From NCBI GenBank assembly GCA_007375785.1, contig VMEY01000046.1, positions 1 through 9,209 of the forward strand: a stretch of 9,209 nucleotides of DNA, in the 5' to 3' direction. This document shows positions 1 through 5,452 of this stretch, piece by piece (position 1 is the stretch's first letter; every line of letters starts with the position of its first letter). The stretch is from Parcubacteria group bacterium Athens0416_74 (GTDB taxonomy: Bacteria; Patescibacteriota; Minisyncoccia; Phycocordibacterales; UBA2100). The position numbers and the translations under genes are program-made. Below the pieces are notes generated by a model. The model was not told where the DNA came from. It searched no databases and was given only the letters and a program-made list of their open reading frames with translations.

Positions 1-1025
1 CGTTTGAGACGAGCACGGGTCGCGTTTTCAACTACCCTATGTTTCTCGCCAAAGATGGCATTGTGTACCAGCTCGCGTTTGCGGAGGTGGAATCGACGGG
101 GGAAAACAGGGGGAATATCTTGAAAGCGAGCGCTATCTACCTGAAACACCTGTATCTTCAAGGTGTCGGACAAGCTCTCCCTGAGCCGGCGGCGGCGCTT
201 GCCGGCGGCATTACTGTAGGGGACAAGCGCTCACTCGGCGCGGAGCTTTCACAAGTCTTTATCAACGTATCACTCATCCACATCGTCGTACTTTCCGGAT
301 ACAACATGACCGTCGTGATTAACGCCGCAGCACACGCGCTCGCGTTTATTCCGCGCTCTGCGCAATTTGCGGTGAGCGGTGGAATTGTCGCGCTCTTTAT
401 CCTCATGACGGGAGGGGCTTCGAGCGCCATGCGAGCAGGAAGCATGGCACTCCTCGCGACCTATGCGCGTCTTTCCGGCCGCACATTCGTCGCGCTTCGT
501 GTACTCGCTTTTGTCGCAGGTGCGATGGTGTTGTGGAACCCATACATCCTGGCATTTGACCCCGGATTCCAGTTATCAATACTCGCGACTCTCGGTCTCG
601 TCCTGTTTACGGAGCCAATCGCAAAATGGCTTCCGTGGATTCCTGAGCGCTTTGCGCTGCGCGAGATAGCGGCATCGACACTCGGAACTCAAATAGCGGT
701 TCTTCCGCTTCTCCTGTATCAAAATGGGATTCTCAGTCTTGTGGCGCTCCCCGCGAATCTGCTCACACTCGCTGTCGTCCCGCTCGCTATGCTGTTCTCA
801 TTTGTCGCAGCGATTTCTGGCATCATATTCGGTTCATATGCGACCATTCTTGCGCTGCCCGCGTACGCACTTTTGTCGTACATCATCTCTGTTGCGGAAC
901 TGCTCTCAGACATTCCGTACGCATCGGTGACAGTGCCGGTCTTCAACGGCTGGCTTCTCGCGTTCATGTATCCGGTTCTCTTCGCCGTATATATGCACTT
1001 GCAAAGAAGAACGGCCGAGCACTGA
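1..1025 (+). CDS. comEC: ComEC membrane (competence) domain protein, 5' end outside the window
   Basis: The frame is open from base 3 to the TGA at 1023-1025 (340 residues visible). The Met at 39 is internal, because upstream codons still read like the ComEC soluble N-terminal region (FETSTGRVFNYP). The LPEP...GDKRSL stretch and the LIHIVVLSGYN motif (273-305) are characteristic of the ComEC/Rec2 competence domain, and are followed by many hydrophobic segments to the end. This family forms the inner-membrane channel that passes single-stranded DNA into the cytoplasm during natural transformation. The protein stops right after the membrane domain, so the usual C-terminal metallo-beta-lactamase domain is missing. 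A stand-alone version lies at 2859-3713. The stop codon sits in the loop of a terminator hairpin. The family is clear; a role in DNA uptake in this organism is inferred. Confidence 0.9.
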   Translation, partial: FETSTGRVFNYPMFLAKDGIVYQLAFAEVESTGENRGNILKASAIYLKHLYLQGVGQALPEPAAALAGGITVGDKRSLGAELSQVFINVSLIHIVVLSGYNMTVVINAAAHALAFIPRSAQFAVSGGIVALFILMTGGASSAMRAGSMALLATYARLSGRTFVALRVLAFVAGAMVLWNPYILAFDPGFQLSILATLGLVLFTEPIAKWLPWIPERFALREIAASTLGTQIAVLPLLLYQNGILSLVALPANLLTLAVVPLAMLFSFVAAISGIIFGSYATILALPAYALLSYIISVAELLSDIPYASVTVPVFNGWLLAFMYPVLFAVYMHLQRRTAEH

Positions 1026-1035
1026 ATGCTCGGCC
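1013..1035. terminator. Hairpin terminator between convergent genes
   Basis: A perfect 9-bp stem (GGCCGAGCA / TGCTCGGCC) with a 5-base loop that contains the comEC stop codon. On the minus strand it is followed by a T-rich run (GTTCTTCTTT), so it looks best as the terminator of the minus-strand gene ending at 1062. It may also stop comEC transcription. Confidence 0.7.
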
Positions 1036-1061
1036 TTCGAGATCTTCGGAGCTAGATGATG

Positions 1062-1583
1062 TCAGGCAGACTGTGTCACCGCGTTCGCCTGGGCGTCGGG
1101 CGACTCGCCGCGACGCGCACGGTCTTCCGGCTCGTCACTCTCGTCGAAGGTGCCGTCGCCGCCGCCCGCAAAGATCTTGGCGTCGCTGTCCATCTGTTCG
1201 CTGCCGACCGGCGTCTGCGGCTGCACGTCGAAGGTGCCTGCGCCGGCGAGAGCGGGCTCGGCGAGAGGCGCAGCCTTTTTGGCCGATTCGGCCGCCTTCT
1301 TCTTGGCGACGCGCTTCTGTTCGGCCTTGACCCATTCGAGGGCGTCGTCGAAAGGCGTCAGACTGACTTCGACGACCGAGCGCTTGGCGCGGCGAAGCTC
1401 GTAGGTGATCGGTTCGTGGTACGCCGGCAGGGTCGCGCCATGAATGACGCTGGCGATGCCGACGAGCCGGTTCGACAGAGCGAATTTCGTTTCGCTACTG
1501 TTGATGTTGCCGAAGGTGCTGTTCACCTGGCGCAACACTTCGAGTACGCGCTTGTGGAACGGGGCATCTTTCTTGGTTTTCAT
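1062..1583 (-). CDS. Hypothetical protein with globular N-terminus and charged low-complexity tail
   Basis: 173 residues; family not recognised. Residues 1-85 look folded, with mixed helix and strand patterns. Residues about 86-105 form a Lys/Ala-rich helical stretch (EQKRVAKKKAAESAKKAA). Residues 106-173 are low complexity, rich in Ala, Gly, Pro, Asp and Glu, with GTFD appearing twice (AGTFDVQ and DGTFDES), and are probably disordered. There is no signal peptide or membrane segment, so it is probably cytoplasmic. The ATG at 1583 has a GAGAGG ribosome-binding site 7 bases upstream, which fixes the start and is unusual in this window. It is the last gene of a minus-strand group after sod and a membrane protein, but a strong hairpin lies just upstream of it, so it may be transcribed at a reduced level or from its own promoter. 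The basic stretch could bind nucleic acid; this is speculative. Confidence 0.75.
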   Translation of the reverse strand: MKTKKDAPFHKRVLEVLRQVNSTFGNINSSETKFALSNRLVGIASVIHGATLPAYHEPITYELRRAKRSVVEVSLTPFDDALEWVKAEQKRVAKKKAAESAKKAAPLAEPALAGAGTFDVQPQTPVGSEQMDSDAKIFAGGGDGTFDESDEPEDRARRGESPDAQANAVTQSA

Positions 1584-1590
1584 CTTGCAG

Positions 1591-1596
1591 CCTCTC
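1591..1596 (-). promoter_or_regulatory. Shine-Dalgarno site (GAGAGG)
   Basis: GAGAGG on the minus strand, 7 bases before the ATG at 1583. It is one of only two clear Shine-Dalgarno sites in the window, so this gene must have a leader of at least about 13 bases. Confidence 0.6.
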
Positions 1597-1607
1597 TATC
1601 TGAATGA

Positions 1608-1656
1608 ACGAGGCTCCGCTAAGCGGAGCCTCGTCACCCTATCCCGAAGGGCAGGG
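1608..1656 (-). terminator. Tandem hairpins after the minus-strand membrane protein gene
   Basis: The main hairpin is an 11-bp perfect stem (ACGAGGCTCCG, 1608-1618, with 1624-1634) and a 5-base loop. Next to it, nearer the upstream gene, is a smaller hairpin (1637-1656, CCC/GGG inner stem, CCCT/AGGG outer stem). On the minus strand the tail is only weakly T-rich (TCATTCAG), so termination may be partial and let transcription continue into the gene at 1583-1062. Confidence 0.55.
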
Positions 1657-1669
1657 AAGTGCAATCGAG

Positions 1670-2107
1670 TTACATCTGCGCAGGCACAGGAGATGCCTTG
1701 CGGCTATTCCACCAACCGATGAGGGCGGACGGGATGACCCAGTAGCCAAAGAGGACCAGAGTCGACCAGCTGAGGAGGAATGGACCGAAGTTGGGGATGA
1801 CCTGGAGTACCTGGGAGAGGGAGCCTGTCTGTGTGAGCACACCAGCCACGCCCGAGACGAATGCGACGAGGAGCGCAAGGACAAAGCCCAAGACGCCGAA
1901 GATGGCACCTGCCTTGAGGTCGCGCACGCCAAACCACATCGCGAGGCCGGCTACCACGAGCGCGGAGAGTACTACGAAGGAGATGTACTGCGGTGTGAGC
2001 ATGCCCGGTGTGGCGCTGGCAGGGATGAGCGCGATGAGCGCTGCCACTACCGTGTTGGTGAGGTAGTTGCCAAGAAACGTAATAAGGATTGCCTTTTGGT
2101 AGTTCAT
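1670..2107 (-). CDS. Four-helix integral membrane protein, function unknown
   Basis: 145 residues from the ATG at 2107 (MNYQKAILITFLGNY). Four hydrophobic segments are visible at about residues 5-26, 40-60, 64-92 and 113-135, with a loop (TQTGSLSQV) before the last helix and a short polar C-terminus. No catalytic motif is seen and no family is recognised. An in-frame GTG at 2137 would add ten residues (ISTYRHSYN) and would start only 9 bases after the sod stop. I prefer the ATG because it begins at the hydrophobic, membrane-protein-like N-terminus. Either start places it directly behind sod on the same strand, so co-transcription is likely. The TATAAT directly before the ATG is too close to serve as a promoter for a transcript carrying this start. 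Confidence 0.75.
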   Translation of the reverse strand: MNYQKAILITFLGNYLTNTVVAALIALIPASATPGMLTPQYISFVVLSALVVAGLAMWFGVRDLKAGAIFGVLGFVLALLVAFVSGVAGVLTQTGSLSQVLQVIPNFGPFLLSWSTLVLFGYWVIPSALIGWWNSRKASPVPAQM

Positions 2108-2146
2108 ATTATATGAGTGCCGGTAAGTGCTAATCACTCCAGGATA

Positions 2147-2743
2147 TCATGCGCTGGCCGCGTCAAAGCGCTTTTCCACTACGGACCAGTTGATGTTTTT
2201 GAAGAAGGCGTCTATGTAACTTCCCTTACCTTTGGTGCCGTAGTCGAGCAGATACGCGTGCTCCCATACGTCGAGTGCCAGGATTATGGGGAGTGACACG
2301 AAGTGACCCTGGTGCTGCTCACCTGAGAAGCCTGTCTGGAAGCATTTTCCTACGGGGTCCCAATAGAGGAGTGCCCATCCCGGGCCGCGCATGTTGCCGA
2401 TATTCTTGAGTACAAGCTGAGGCTGGCCGTCGCCGCCCATCGGGTACTCCAATGCAATCTGCTTCCCAAAAGGGCTTGAGGGGTTTGGCGCAGAAGTGCC
2501 GCCCTCGAGCTGTTCGAAGTAGTACTCGTGAAGCCGCATACCATCGAATTCGAAGCTGCGTCGGCGCCAGAGCTCTGAGATGGCGTGAGCATGTTTCTCA
2601 GCGTCGCTCATCAGCTCTACGGCAGCGCTCGTGATTGCGTTGAAGTTGTTGACATAGCCTTGATACAAGCCGATGTGTTCATCGACAGACTTCTTCGAAA
2701 TCCCGTCGAGGTCGGGGATGGTAAATGTCTTTGCGGTGTACAT
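2147..2743 (-). CDS. sod: Superoxide dismutase, Fe/Mn family
   Basis: 198 residues, the normal length for the iron/manganese superoxide dismutase family, which converts superoxide to hydrogen peroxide and oxygen. The four expected metal ligands can be placed: His23 (DEHIGLYQGYV), His72 (RLHEYYFEQL), and Asp158 and His162 in the signature DVWEHAY. The glycine-rich GPGWALLYWDP (120-130) and the C-terminal INW segment also match the family. There is no signal peptide, so the enzyme should be cytoplasmic. The region before the signature reads GEQHQGH rather than the NQD of typical Mn enzymes, so metal preference cannot be assigned. The ATG at 2743 lies 6 bases after a TATACT box, which suggests a leaderless mRNA. 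It is divergent from the ComEC-type hydrolase gene, and a membrane protein gene follows within 40 bases. Confidence 0.95.
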   Translation of the reverse strand: MYTAKTFTIPDLDGISKKSVDEHIGLYQGYVNNFNAITSAAVELMSDAEKHAHAISELWRRRSFEFDGMRLHEYYFEQLEGGTSAPNPSSPFGKQIALEYPMGGDGQPQLVLKNIGNMRGPGWALLYWDPVGKCFQTGFSGEQHQGHFVSLPIILALDVWEHAYLLDYGTKGKGSYIDAFFKNINWSVVEKRFDAASA

Positions 2744-2749
2744 GCGGTC

Positions 2750-2755
2750 AGTATA
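2750..2755 (-). promoter_or_regulatory. -10 box (TATACT) for sod
   Basis: TATACT on the minus strand, separated from the sod ATG by exactly 6 bases (GACCGC). This spacing puts the transcription start at or next to the ATG. The -35 region is weak. The left arm of the 17-bp inverted repeat lies about 25 bases further upstream. Confidence 0.55.
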
Positions 2756-2779
2756 TCACCATGCCTTTCAGGAATGCGT

Positions 2780-2851
2780 GTATACCCCGTTAGATACGCG
2801 CGATATTTCCTAGTTGTAGTTCAGTTCGGATAAATATCTAACGGGGTATAC
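2780..2851. repeat. 17-bp perfect inverted repeat between divergent sod and ComEC-hydrolase genes
   Basis: GTATACCCCGTTAGATA at 2780-2796 is repeated in inverted orientation at 2835-2851, with a 38-base spacer. The right arm ends inside the -10 box of the ComEC-type hydrolase gene and is followed by six T residues. The left arm lies just upstream of the -35 region for sod. It could be a pair of operator sites, an inverted promoter duplication (both arms read out as CTAACGGGGTATAC), a hairpin terminator or attenuator, or a small mobile element. No flanking target duplication was seen. Confidence 0.85.
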
Positions 2852-2852
2852 T
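2847..2852 (+). promoter_or_regulatory. -10 box (TATACT) for the ComEC-type hydrolase gene
   Basis: TATACT followed by TTTTTC and the ATG at 2859, the same hexamer and 6-base spacing as the divergent sod promoter. No Shine-Dalgarno site is present. It overlaps the right arm of the inverted repeat, so a protein bound there would block this promoter. Confidence 0.55.
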
Positions 2853-2858
2853 TTTTTC

Positions 2859-3713
2859 ATGCGGCGGAGTTCTTCCGTTTTATCTTTGGCACTTCTTCTA
2901 GCACTCGTCCTCGCAGCTCTTATCTGGTATGGGGCGCTGCGAGAGGATAGGCGAGGACTGTTCACCGTCTCATTCCTCGACGTGGGACAAGGTGATGCAA
3001 TCTTTATCGACGCGCCGTCGGGGAGACAAGTATTGGTTGATGGCGGCCCGGATTCGTCGGTGCTTCGTGAGCTTCCCCGCGTGATGCCGTGGTGGGACCG
3101 CTCGATAGACGTCGTCGTAGCGACACATCCGGATGCGGACCATATCGGCGGGCTCGTCGATGTGCTCGCGCGCTTCAAAGTCTCGACCATCGTGCGCTCG
3201 AGCGTTCATGGTGAGACGGCCCTTGCGGCCACTTTTGAAAAACGTGTGCACGAAGAGGGCGCGCAGATGCTTTTTGCAGAGCGCGGGCAGGTGATAGACC
3301 TCGGCAAGGGTGCGCGGCTTGAGATTCTTTTCCCCGACAGAGATGTCCCCGAGCTTGAGACCAACGTGGGGTGCGTCGTCGGTAGGCTGCGCTACGGAGA
3401 GACGGCGTTTATGCTGCCATGCGACACCACGTCGGCGGTGGAGATGTATCTTGCGCGACTCGATGGCGAAAAACTAAAGAGCGTGGTACTCAAAGCGGCA
3501 CACCACGGCTCCAAGACGTCTTCCTCTCCGGTGTTTGTCGGCTACGTCGCGCCAGAATACGCAGTGTACTCACGAGGGTGTGACAATAGCTATGGGCACC
3601 CTCACGCACAAACCGTCGAGACTTTTTCTCGATTTGGTATCCCGACGCTCGATACGTGTGTAGATGGGACCGTTACATTTGTTTCCGACGGCACACAAGT
3701 GGTACGCAAATAG
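2859..3713 (+). CDS. ComEC-type metallo-beta-lactamase-fold hydrolase with N-terminal membrane anchor
   Basis: 284 residues. Residues 8-24 form a hydrophobic segment after a basic start (MRRSSS), a signal anchor or signal peptide, so the rest should lie outside the cytoplasmic membrane. The catalytic domain carries the metallo-beta-lactamase motifs in order: DVGQGDA (41-47), DGG (61-63), HPDADH (90-95), a CDT segment with Asp189 where the family usually has GD, AHHGS (214-218) and NSYGHPH (243-249). This is the pattern of the C-terminal domain of ComEC, which is thought to degrade the non-transported DNA strand during uptake. It is separate here from the ComEC membrane domain ending at 1025, with three minus-strand genes in between. 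The ATG at 2859 follows a -10 box by 6 bases and has no Shine-Dalgarno site. A strong terminator follows the stop. Membership in the ComEC hydrolase family is firm; the nuclease role is inferred. Confidence 0.9.
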   Translation: MRRSSSVLSLALLLALVLAALIWYGALREDRRGLFTVSFLDVGQGDAIFIDAPSGRQVLVDGGPDSSVLRELPRVMPWWDRSIDVVVATHPDADHIGGLVDVLARFKVSTIVRSSVHGETALAATFEKRVHEEGAQMLFAERGQVIDLGKGARLEILFPDRDVPELETNVGCVVGRLRYGETAFMLPCDTTSAVEMYLARLDGEKLKSVVLKAAHHGSKTSSSPVFVGYVAPEYAVYSRGCDNSYGHPHAQTVETFSRFGIPTLDTCVDGTVTFVSDGTQVVRK

Positions 3714-3714
3714 A

Positions 3715-3748
3715 AAACCCCGGTTCGCCAGATGACGAACCGGGGTTT
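3715..3748. terminator. Strong bidirectional terminator
   Basis: A perfect 13-bp stem (AAACCCCGGTTCG / CGAACCGGGGTTT) with an 8-base loop, starting 2 bases after the hydrolase stop. A-rich and T-rich ends on both sides suit termination of both the plus-strand gene ending at 3713 and the minus-strand rpmB ending at 3759. Confidence 0.85.
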
Positions 3749-3758
3749 GGGATTTCGA

Positions 3759-3967
3759 TTAAATCATTCCGGCTTTCTTGAGAGTCTGGAAAGCGCCGCG
3801 CTTCTTCATGGTCTTGAGACCCTTTGCCGATACGCGGACGGTCACCTTTTTGCCGAGCTCCGGGATGAAGAGGGTCTTTTCGGGTTGAACTTGGTAGCAC
3901 GAACACGGTTGGAGTAGCCGCCTCCGACCTGTGATTTCTTGCCTGTTATAGCGCATTCGCGAGCCAT
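3759..3967 (-). pseudogene. rpmB: Ribosomal protein bL28, frame broken in the middle
   Basis: bL28 is a small protein of the large ribosomal subunit. The minus-strand ATG at 3967 starts a clear bL28 N-terminus (MARECAITGKKSQVGGGY, then SNRVRATKFNP to 3881). Continuing in that frame gives non-bL28 sequence. The other half, EKTLFIPELGKKVTVRVSAK and onward to the TAA at 3759, is an equally clear bL28 C-terminus but lies in a different frame that picks up at 3881. The two halves join to about 69 residues. Compared with E. coli bL28, the conserved PNL stretch at the junction is missing. A net loss of about 10 bases (for example a short deletion) would explain both the frame change and the missing residues. 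There is no convincing slippery heptamer. Either the gene is really broken or this is an assembly or sequencing error. A TAGAAT box lies 9 bases before the ATG. Confidence 0.8.
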
Positions 3968-3976
3968 AGTCCGAGG

Positions 3977-3982
3977 ATTCTA
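3977..3982 (-). promoter_or_regulatory. Possible -10 box (TAGAAT) for rpmB
   Basis: TAGAAT on the minus strand, 9 bases before the rpmB ATG, within the 41-base gap after the upstream membrane protein gene. It would give a leader of only a few bases. No Shine-Dalgarno site is visible. Confidence 0.4.
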
Positions 3983-4008
3983 CAGAAGAAACGGCCCGAG
4001 CGCAACCT

Positions 4009-4287
4009 TTACGAGAAAGAAACGAACGGCGCTATGAAGACGATGAGTGAGAGGAGGAGTGTCGGTATGGTGAGCACGACGAGCAGCCAGGTGACGATTT
4101 TGCCGTAGATGTTCATCTTTGTGCTGCTCCGGAAGGCTGCGATGAGGAAGCCTACCTTAAGAGCAAAGACGAGAGGAGCAATGATGACGGAGCCCTCGAT
4201 GGCCTCGGAGAAGTGAAGCGCATACGAAAGAAGGGTAATCGCAAGGGCTACGTACACGTATCGGTTCATGAAGACTGTGGGTGCCAT
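4009..4287 (-). CDS. Small three-helix membrane protein, function unknown
   Basis: 92 residues from the ATG at 4287 (MAPTVFMNRYVYVALAITLL). Three hydrophobic segments lie at about residues 9-25, 33-53 and 60-90. The short loop between the second and third (RSSTKMNIYGK) is basic, so by the positive-inside rule it is probably cytoplasmic. No family recognised. The frame stays open back to 4467, but that extension is polar, antisense to the divergent protease gene and lacks membrane-protein character, so I reject it. The chosen ATG has a TATGCT box 6 bases upstream, matching other genes here. A Met at 4269 is a less likely alternative start. rpmB follows 41 bases downstream on the same strand. 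Confidence 0.7.
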   Translation of the reverse strand: MAPTVFMNRYVYVALAITLLSYALHFSEAIEGSVIIAPLVFALKVGFLIAAFRSSTKMNIYGKIVTWLLVVLTIPTLLLSLIVFIAPFVSFS

Positions 4288-4293
4288 GGGGAA

Positions 4294-4299
4294 AGCATA
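4294..4299 (-). promoter_or_regulatory. -10 box (TATGCT), leaderless spacing
   Basis: TATGCT on the minus strand, 6 bases (TTCCCC) before the ATG at 4287. It faces the plus-strand -10 box at 4308-4313 with only 8 bp between them, so the two promoters must overlap. Confidence 0.5.
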
Positions 4300-4304
4300 C
4301 CATG

Positions 4305-4313
4305 TGCTAAACT
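4305..4313 (+). promoter_or_regulatory. Extended -10 (TGC TAAACT) for the M50 protease gene
   Basis: A TG dinucleotide, one spacer base and TAAACT, ending 7 bases before the ATG at 4321. No Shine-Dalgarno site lies between it and the ATG. The spacing suggests a leaderless transcript, and it supports the ATG at 4321 over upstream in-frame starts. Confidence 0.45.
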
Positions 4314-4320
4314 CCTCTCT

Positions 4321-4947
4321 ATGGAATTTACGGACACGATTTTCCTCATCGTGGTCATCATTTTCTCCGCGGTTATCCACGAAGTGATGCATGGCGTGGC
4401 GGCCGACCGGCTGGGTGACCCCACGGCGCGCTATGCGGGGCGTCTCACTCTCAATCCTATCCCGCACCTGGACCCCATCGGGTCGGTCCTCCTTCCTATT
4501 TTGCTTGCATTCTCGGGCGCATCGTTCTTCTTTGCCTGGGCAAAGCCGGTACCATACAATCCCTTCAACCTTCGTCCGGGGCGCTTCTCTGAAGCCATCG
4601 TGGCCGCTGCGGGGCCGCTTTCAAACTTGGTTCTCGCTCTCATCACCGGGCTTCTCATGCAGACAGTCTCTCTTGCTCCTGAGGTCAATGCGGTGCTCTT
4701 TCTTATCGTAGTAGTCAATGTGATGCTCTTCCTCTTTAACCTGTTCCCCATACCGCCCCTCGATGGCTCCAAGATACTCTCGTCGCTCCTTCCCGGGGCT
4801 ATCGGTCGTGTCTACGATGAGTGGAGGATGCGCATGGAGTCCAACCCCTTTCTCGGCATGGGGCTCGTTTTAGTCATCATCGTCGTCTTTGGGCAAGCCT
4901 TTGGAGCCTTCGTTTTTAGTGTCGCGCGCCTCGTAGCAGGGGTATAG
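4321..4947 (+). CDS. Site-2 protease family (M50) zinc metalloprotease
   Basis: 208 residues from the ATG at 4321. This family cleaves peptide bonds inside the membrane. The zinc-binding HExxH motif is HEVMH (20-24) within the first hydrophobic helix, and the third ligand is Asp148 in the NLFPIPPLDG motif (140-149). GPLSN (98-102) and the NPIPHLDPIG stretch (45-54) match the short, PDZ-less bacterial M50 group (S2P-M50-like, YwhC-type). About five or six membrane helices are visible. No PDZ domain is present, so it resembles a minimal core enzyme; its substrate cannot be predicted. The frame is open back to 4213, but those residues are hydrophilic and overlap the divergent gene, so I take the start that follows the extended -10. 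rpsL follows on the same strand with its own likely promoter. Confidence 0.9.
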   Translation: MEFTDTIFLIVVIIFSAVIHEVMHGVAADRLGDPTARYAGRLTLNPIPHLDPIGSVLLPILLAFSGASFFFAWAKPVPYNPFNLRPGRFSEAIVAAAGPLSNLVLALITGLLMQTVSLAPEVNAVLFLIVVVNVMLFLFNLFPIPPLDGSKILSSLLPGAIGRVYDEWRMRMESNPFLGMGLVLVIIVVFGQAFGAFVFSVARLVAGV

Positions 4948-4957
4948 GGCCCCTTCC

Positions 4958-4986
4958 TTGCACTGCGTACGTATTAATAGTAGTAT
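4958..4986 (+). promoter_or_regulatory. Promoter for rpsL-rpsG
   Basis: TTGCAC (4958-4963) and TAGTAT (4981-4986) are separated by 17 bases, the best -35/-10 pair in the window. Transcription would start near 4993, leaving a leader of about 30 bases. That leader has no Shine-Dalgarno site but does contain a small GC hairpin (TCCCC GCT GGGGA, 4995-5007) followed by five T residues, which resembles a weak attenuator. Confidence 0.55.
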
Positions 4987-5021
4987 CTCCGCATTCCCCG
5001 CTGGGGATTTTTAATTGAAAC

Positions 5022-5438
5022 ATGGCCACAATCAACCAGCTCGCGCGTAAGGGTCGTAAGGACTCCATCCGCAAGACCAAGACCGTCGCGCTTTCGCGCG
5101 GTTTTAACACGTTGAAAAACCGCCCCAGCTTCTACCCGGCACCTTTCAAGCGCGGTGTGTGCACACGCGTTACAACCAAGACTCCTCGTAAGCCAAACTC
5201 CGCTATCAGAAAGATCGCTCGTGTTCGTCTGACCAACGGTATGGAAATCACCGCGTACATCCCGGGAGAAGGGCACAACCTCCAGGAACACTCAGTCGTG
5301 CTCGTCCGCGGAGGTCGCGTGAAAGACATCGGAATTCGATACACCATCGTACGCGGTAAGCTCGATGCTACGGGCGTGGACAAGCGCCGCCGAGGTCGCT
5401 CGCGCTACGGTGCTAAGAAGCCTAAGGCTGCTAAGTAA
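5022..5438 (+). CDS. rpsL: Ribosomal protein uS12
   Basis: 138 residues. uS12 sits at the decoding centre of the small subunit and controls accuracy. The signatures KRGVCTRV, PRKPNSAIRK, RVRLTNG, IPGEGHNLQEHSV and GGRVKD are present. The N-terminal region carries the roughly 13-residue insertion (residues about 25-39) also known from Firmicutes uS12. Two unusual points lie in the decoding loops. The position equivalent to E. coli Lys43 (counting Met) is Arg56 (TPRKPN), a change known to give streptomycin resistance in other bacteria. The second loop reads VKDIGIRY instead of the usual VKDLPGVRY, so one residue, the proline, is missing. The Asp that RimO can modify is kept. The start follows AATTGAAAC with no Shine-Dalgarno site. 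rpsG follows after 14 bases, forming the start of a str operon. Confidence 0.98.
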   Translation: MATINQLARKGRKDSIRKTKTVALSRGFNTLKNRPSFYPAPFKRGVCTRVTTKTPRKPNSAIRKIARVRLTNGMEITAYIPGEGHNLQEHSVVLVRGGRVKDIGIRYTIVRGKLDATGVDKRRRGRSRYGAKKPKAAK

Positions 5439-5452
5439 ATAATTTGTACTAT

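Noticed and set aside
2108..2113. TATAAT directly before the ATG at 2107 as a promoter
   Set aside because: There is no gap to the ATG, so transcription would begin inside the coding sequence and miss the start codon.
1604..2116. 170-residue plus-strand reading frame
   Set aside because: It is the antisense of the four-helix membrane protein gene, is hydrophilic and compositionally odd, and has no start signal.
3870..3895. Programmed ribosomal frameshift in rpmB
   Set aside because: No slippery heptamer of the X XXY YYZ type lies in the zero frame, and conserved residues are also missing at the junction, which fits a deletion better.
4213..4320. Longer M50 protease starting at 4213
   Set aside because: The added 36 residues are polar, overlap the divergent gene and lack family similarity; the helix with HEVMH fits the start at 4321.
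4288..4467. N-terminal extension of the small minus-strand membrane protein
   Set aside because: The extension is antisense to the M50 protease coding region including its zinc site, and a better start with a -10 box exists at 4287.
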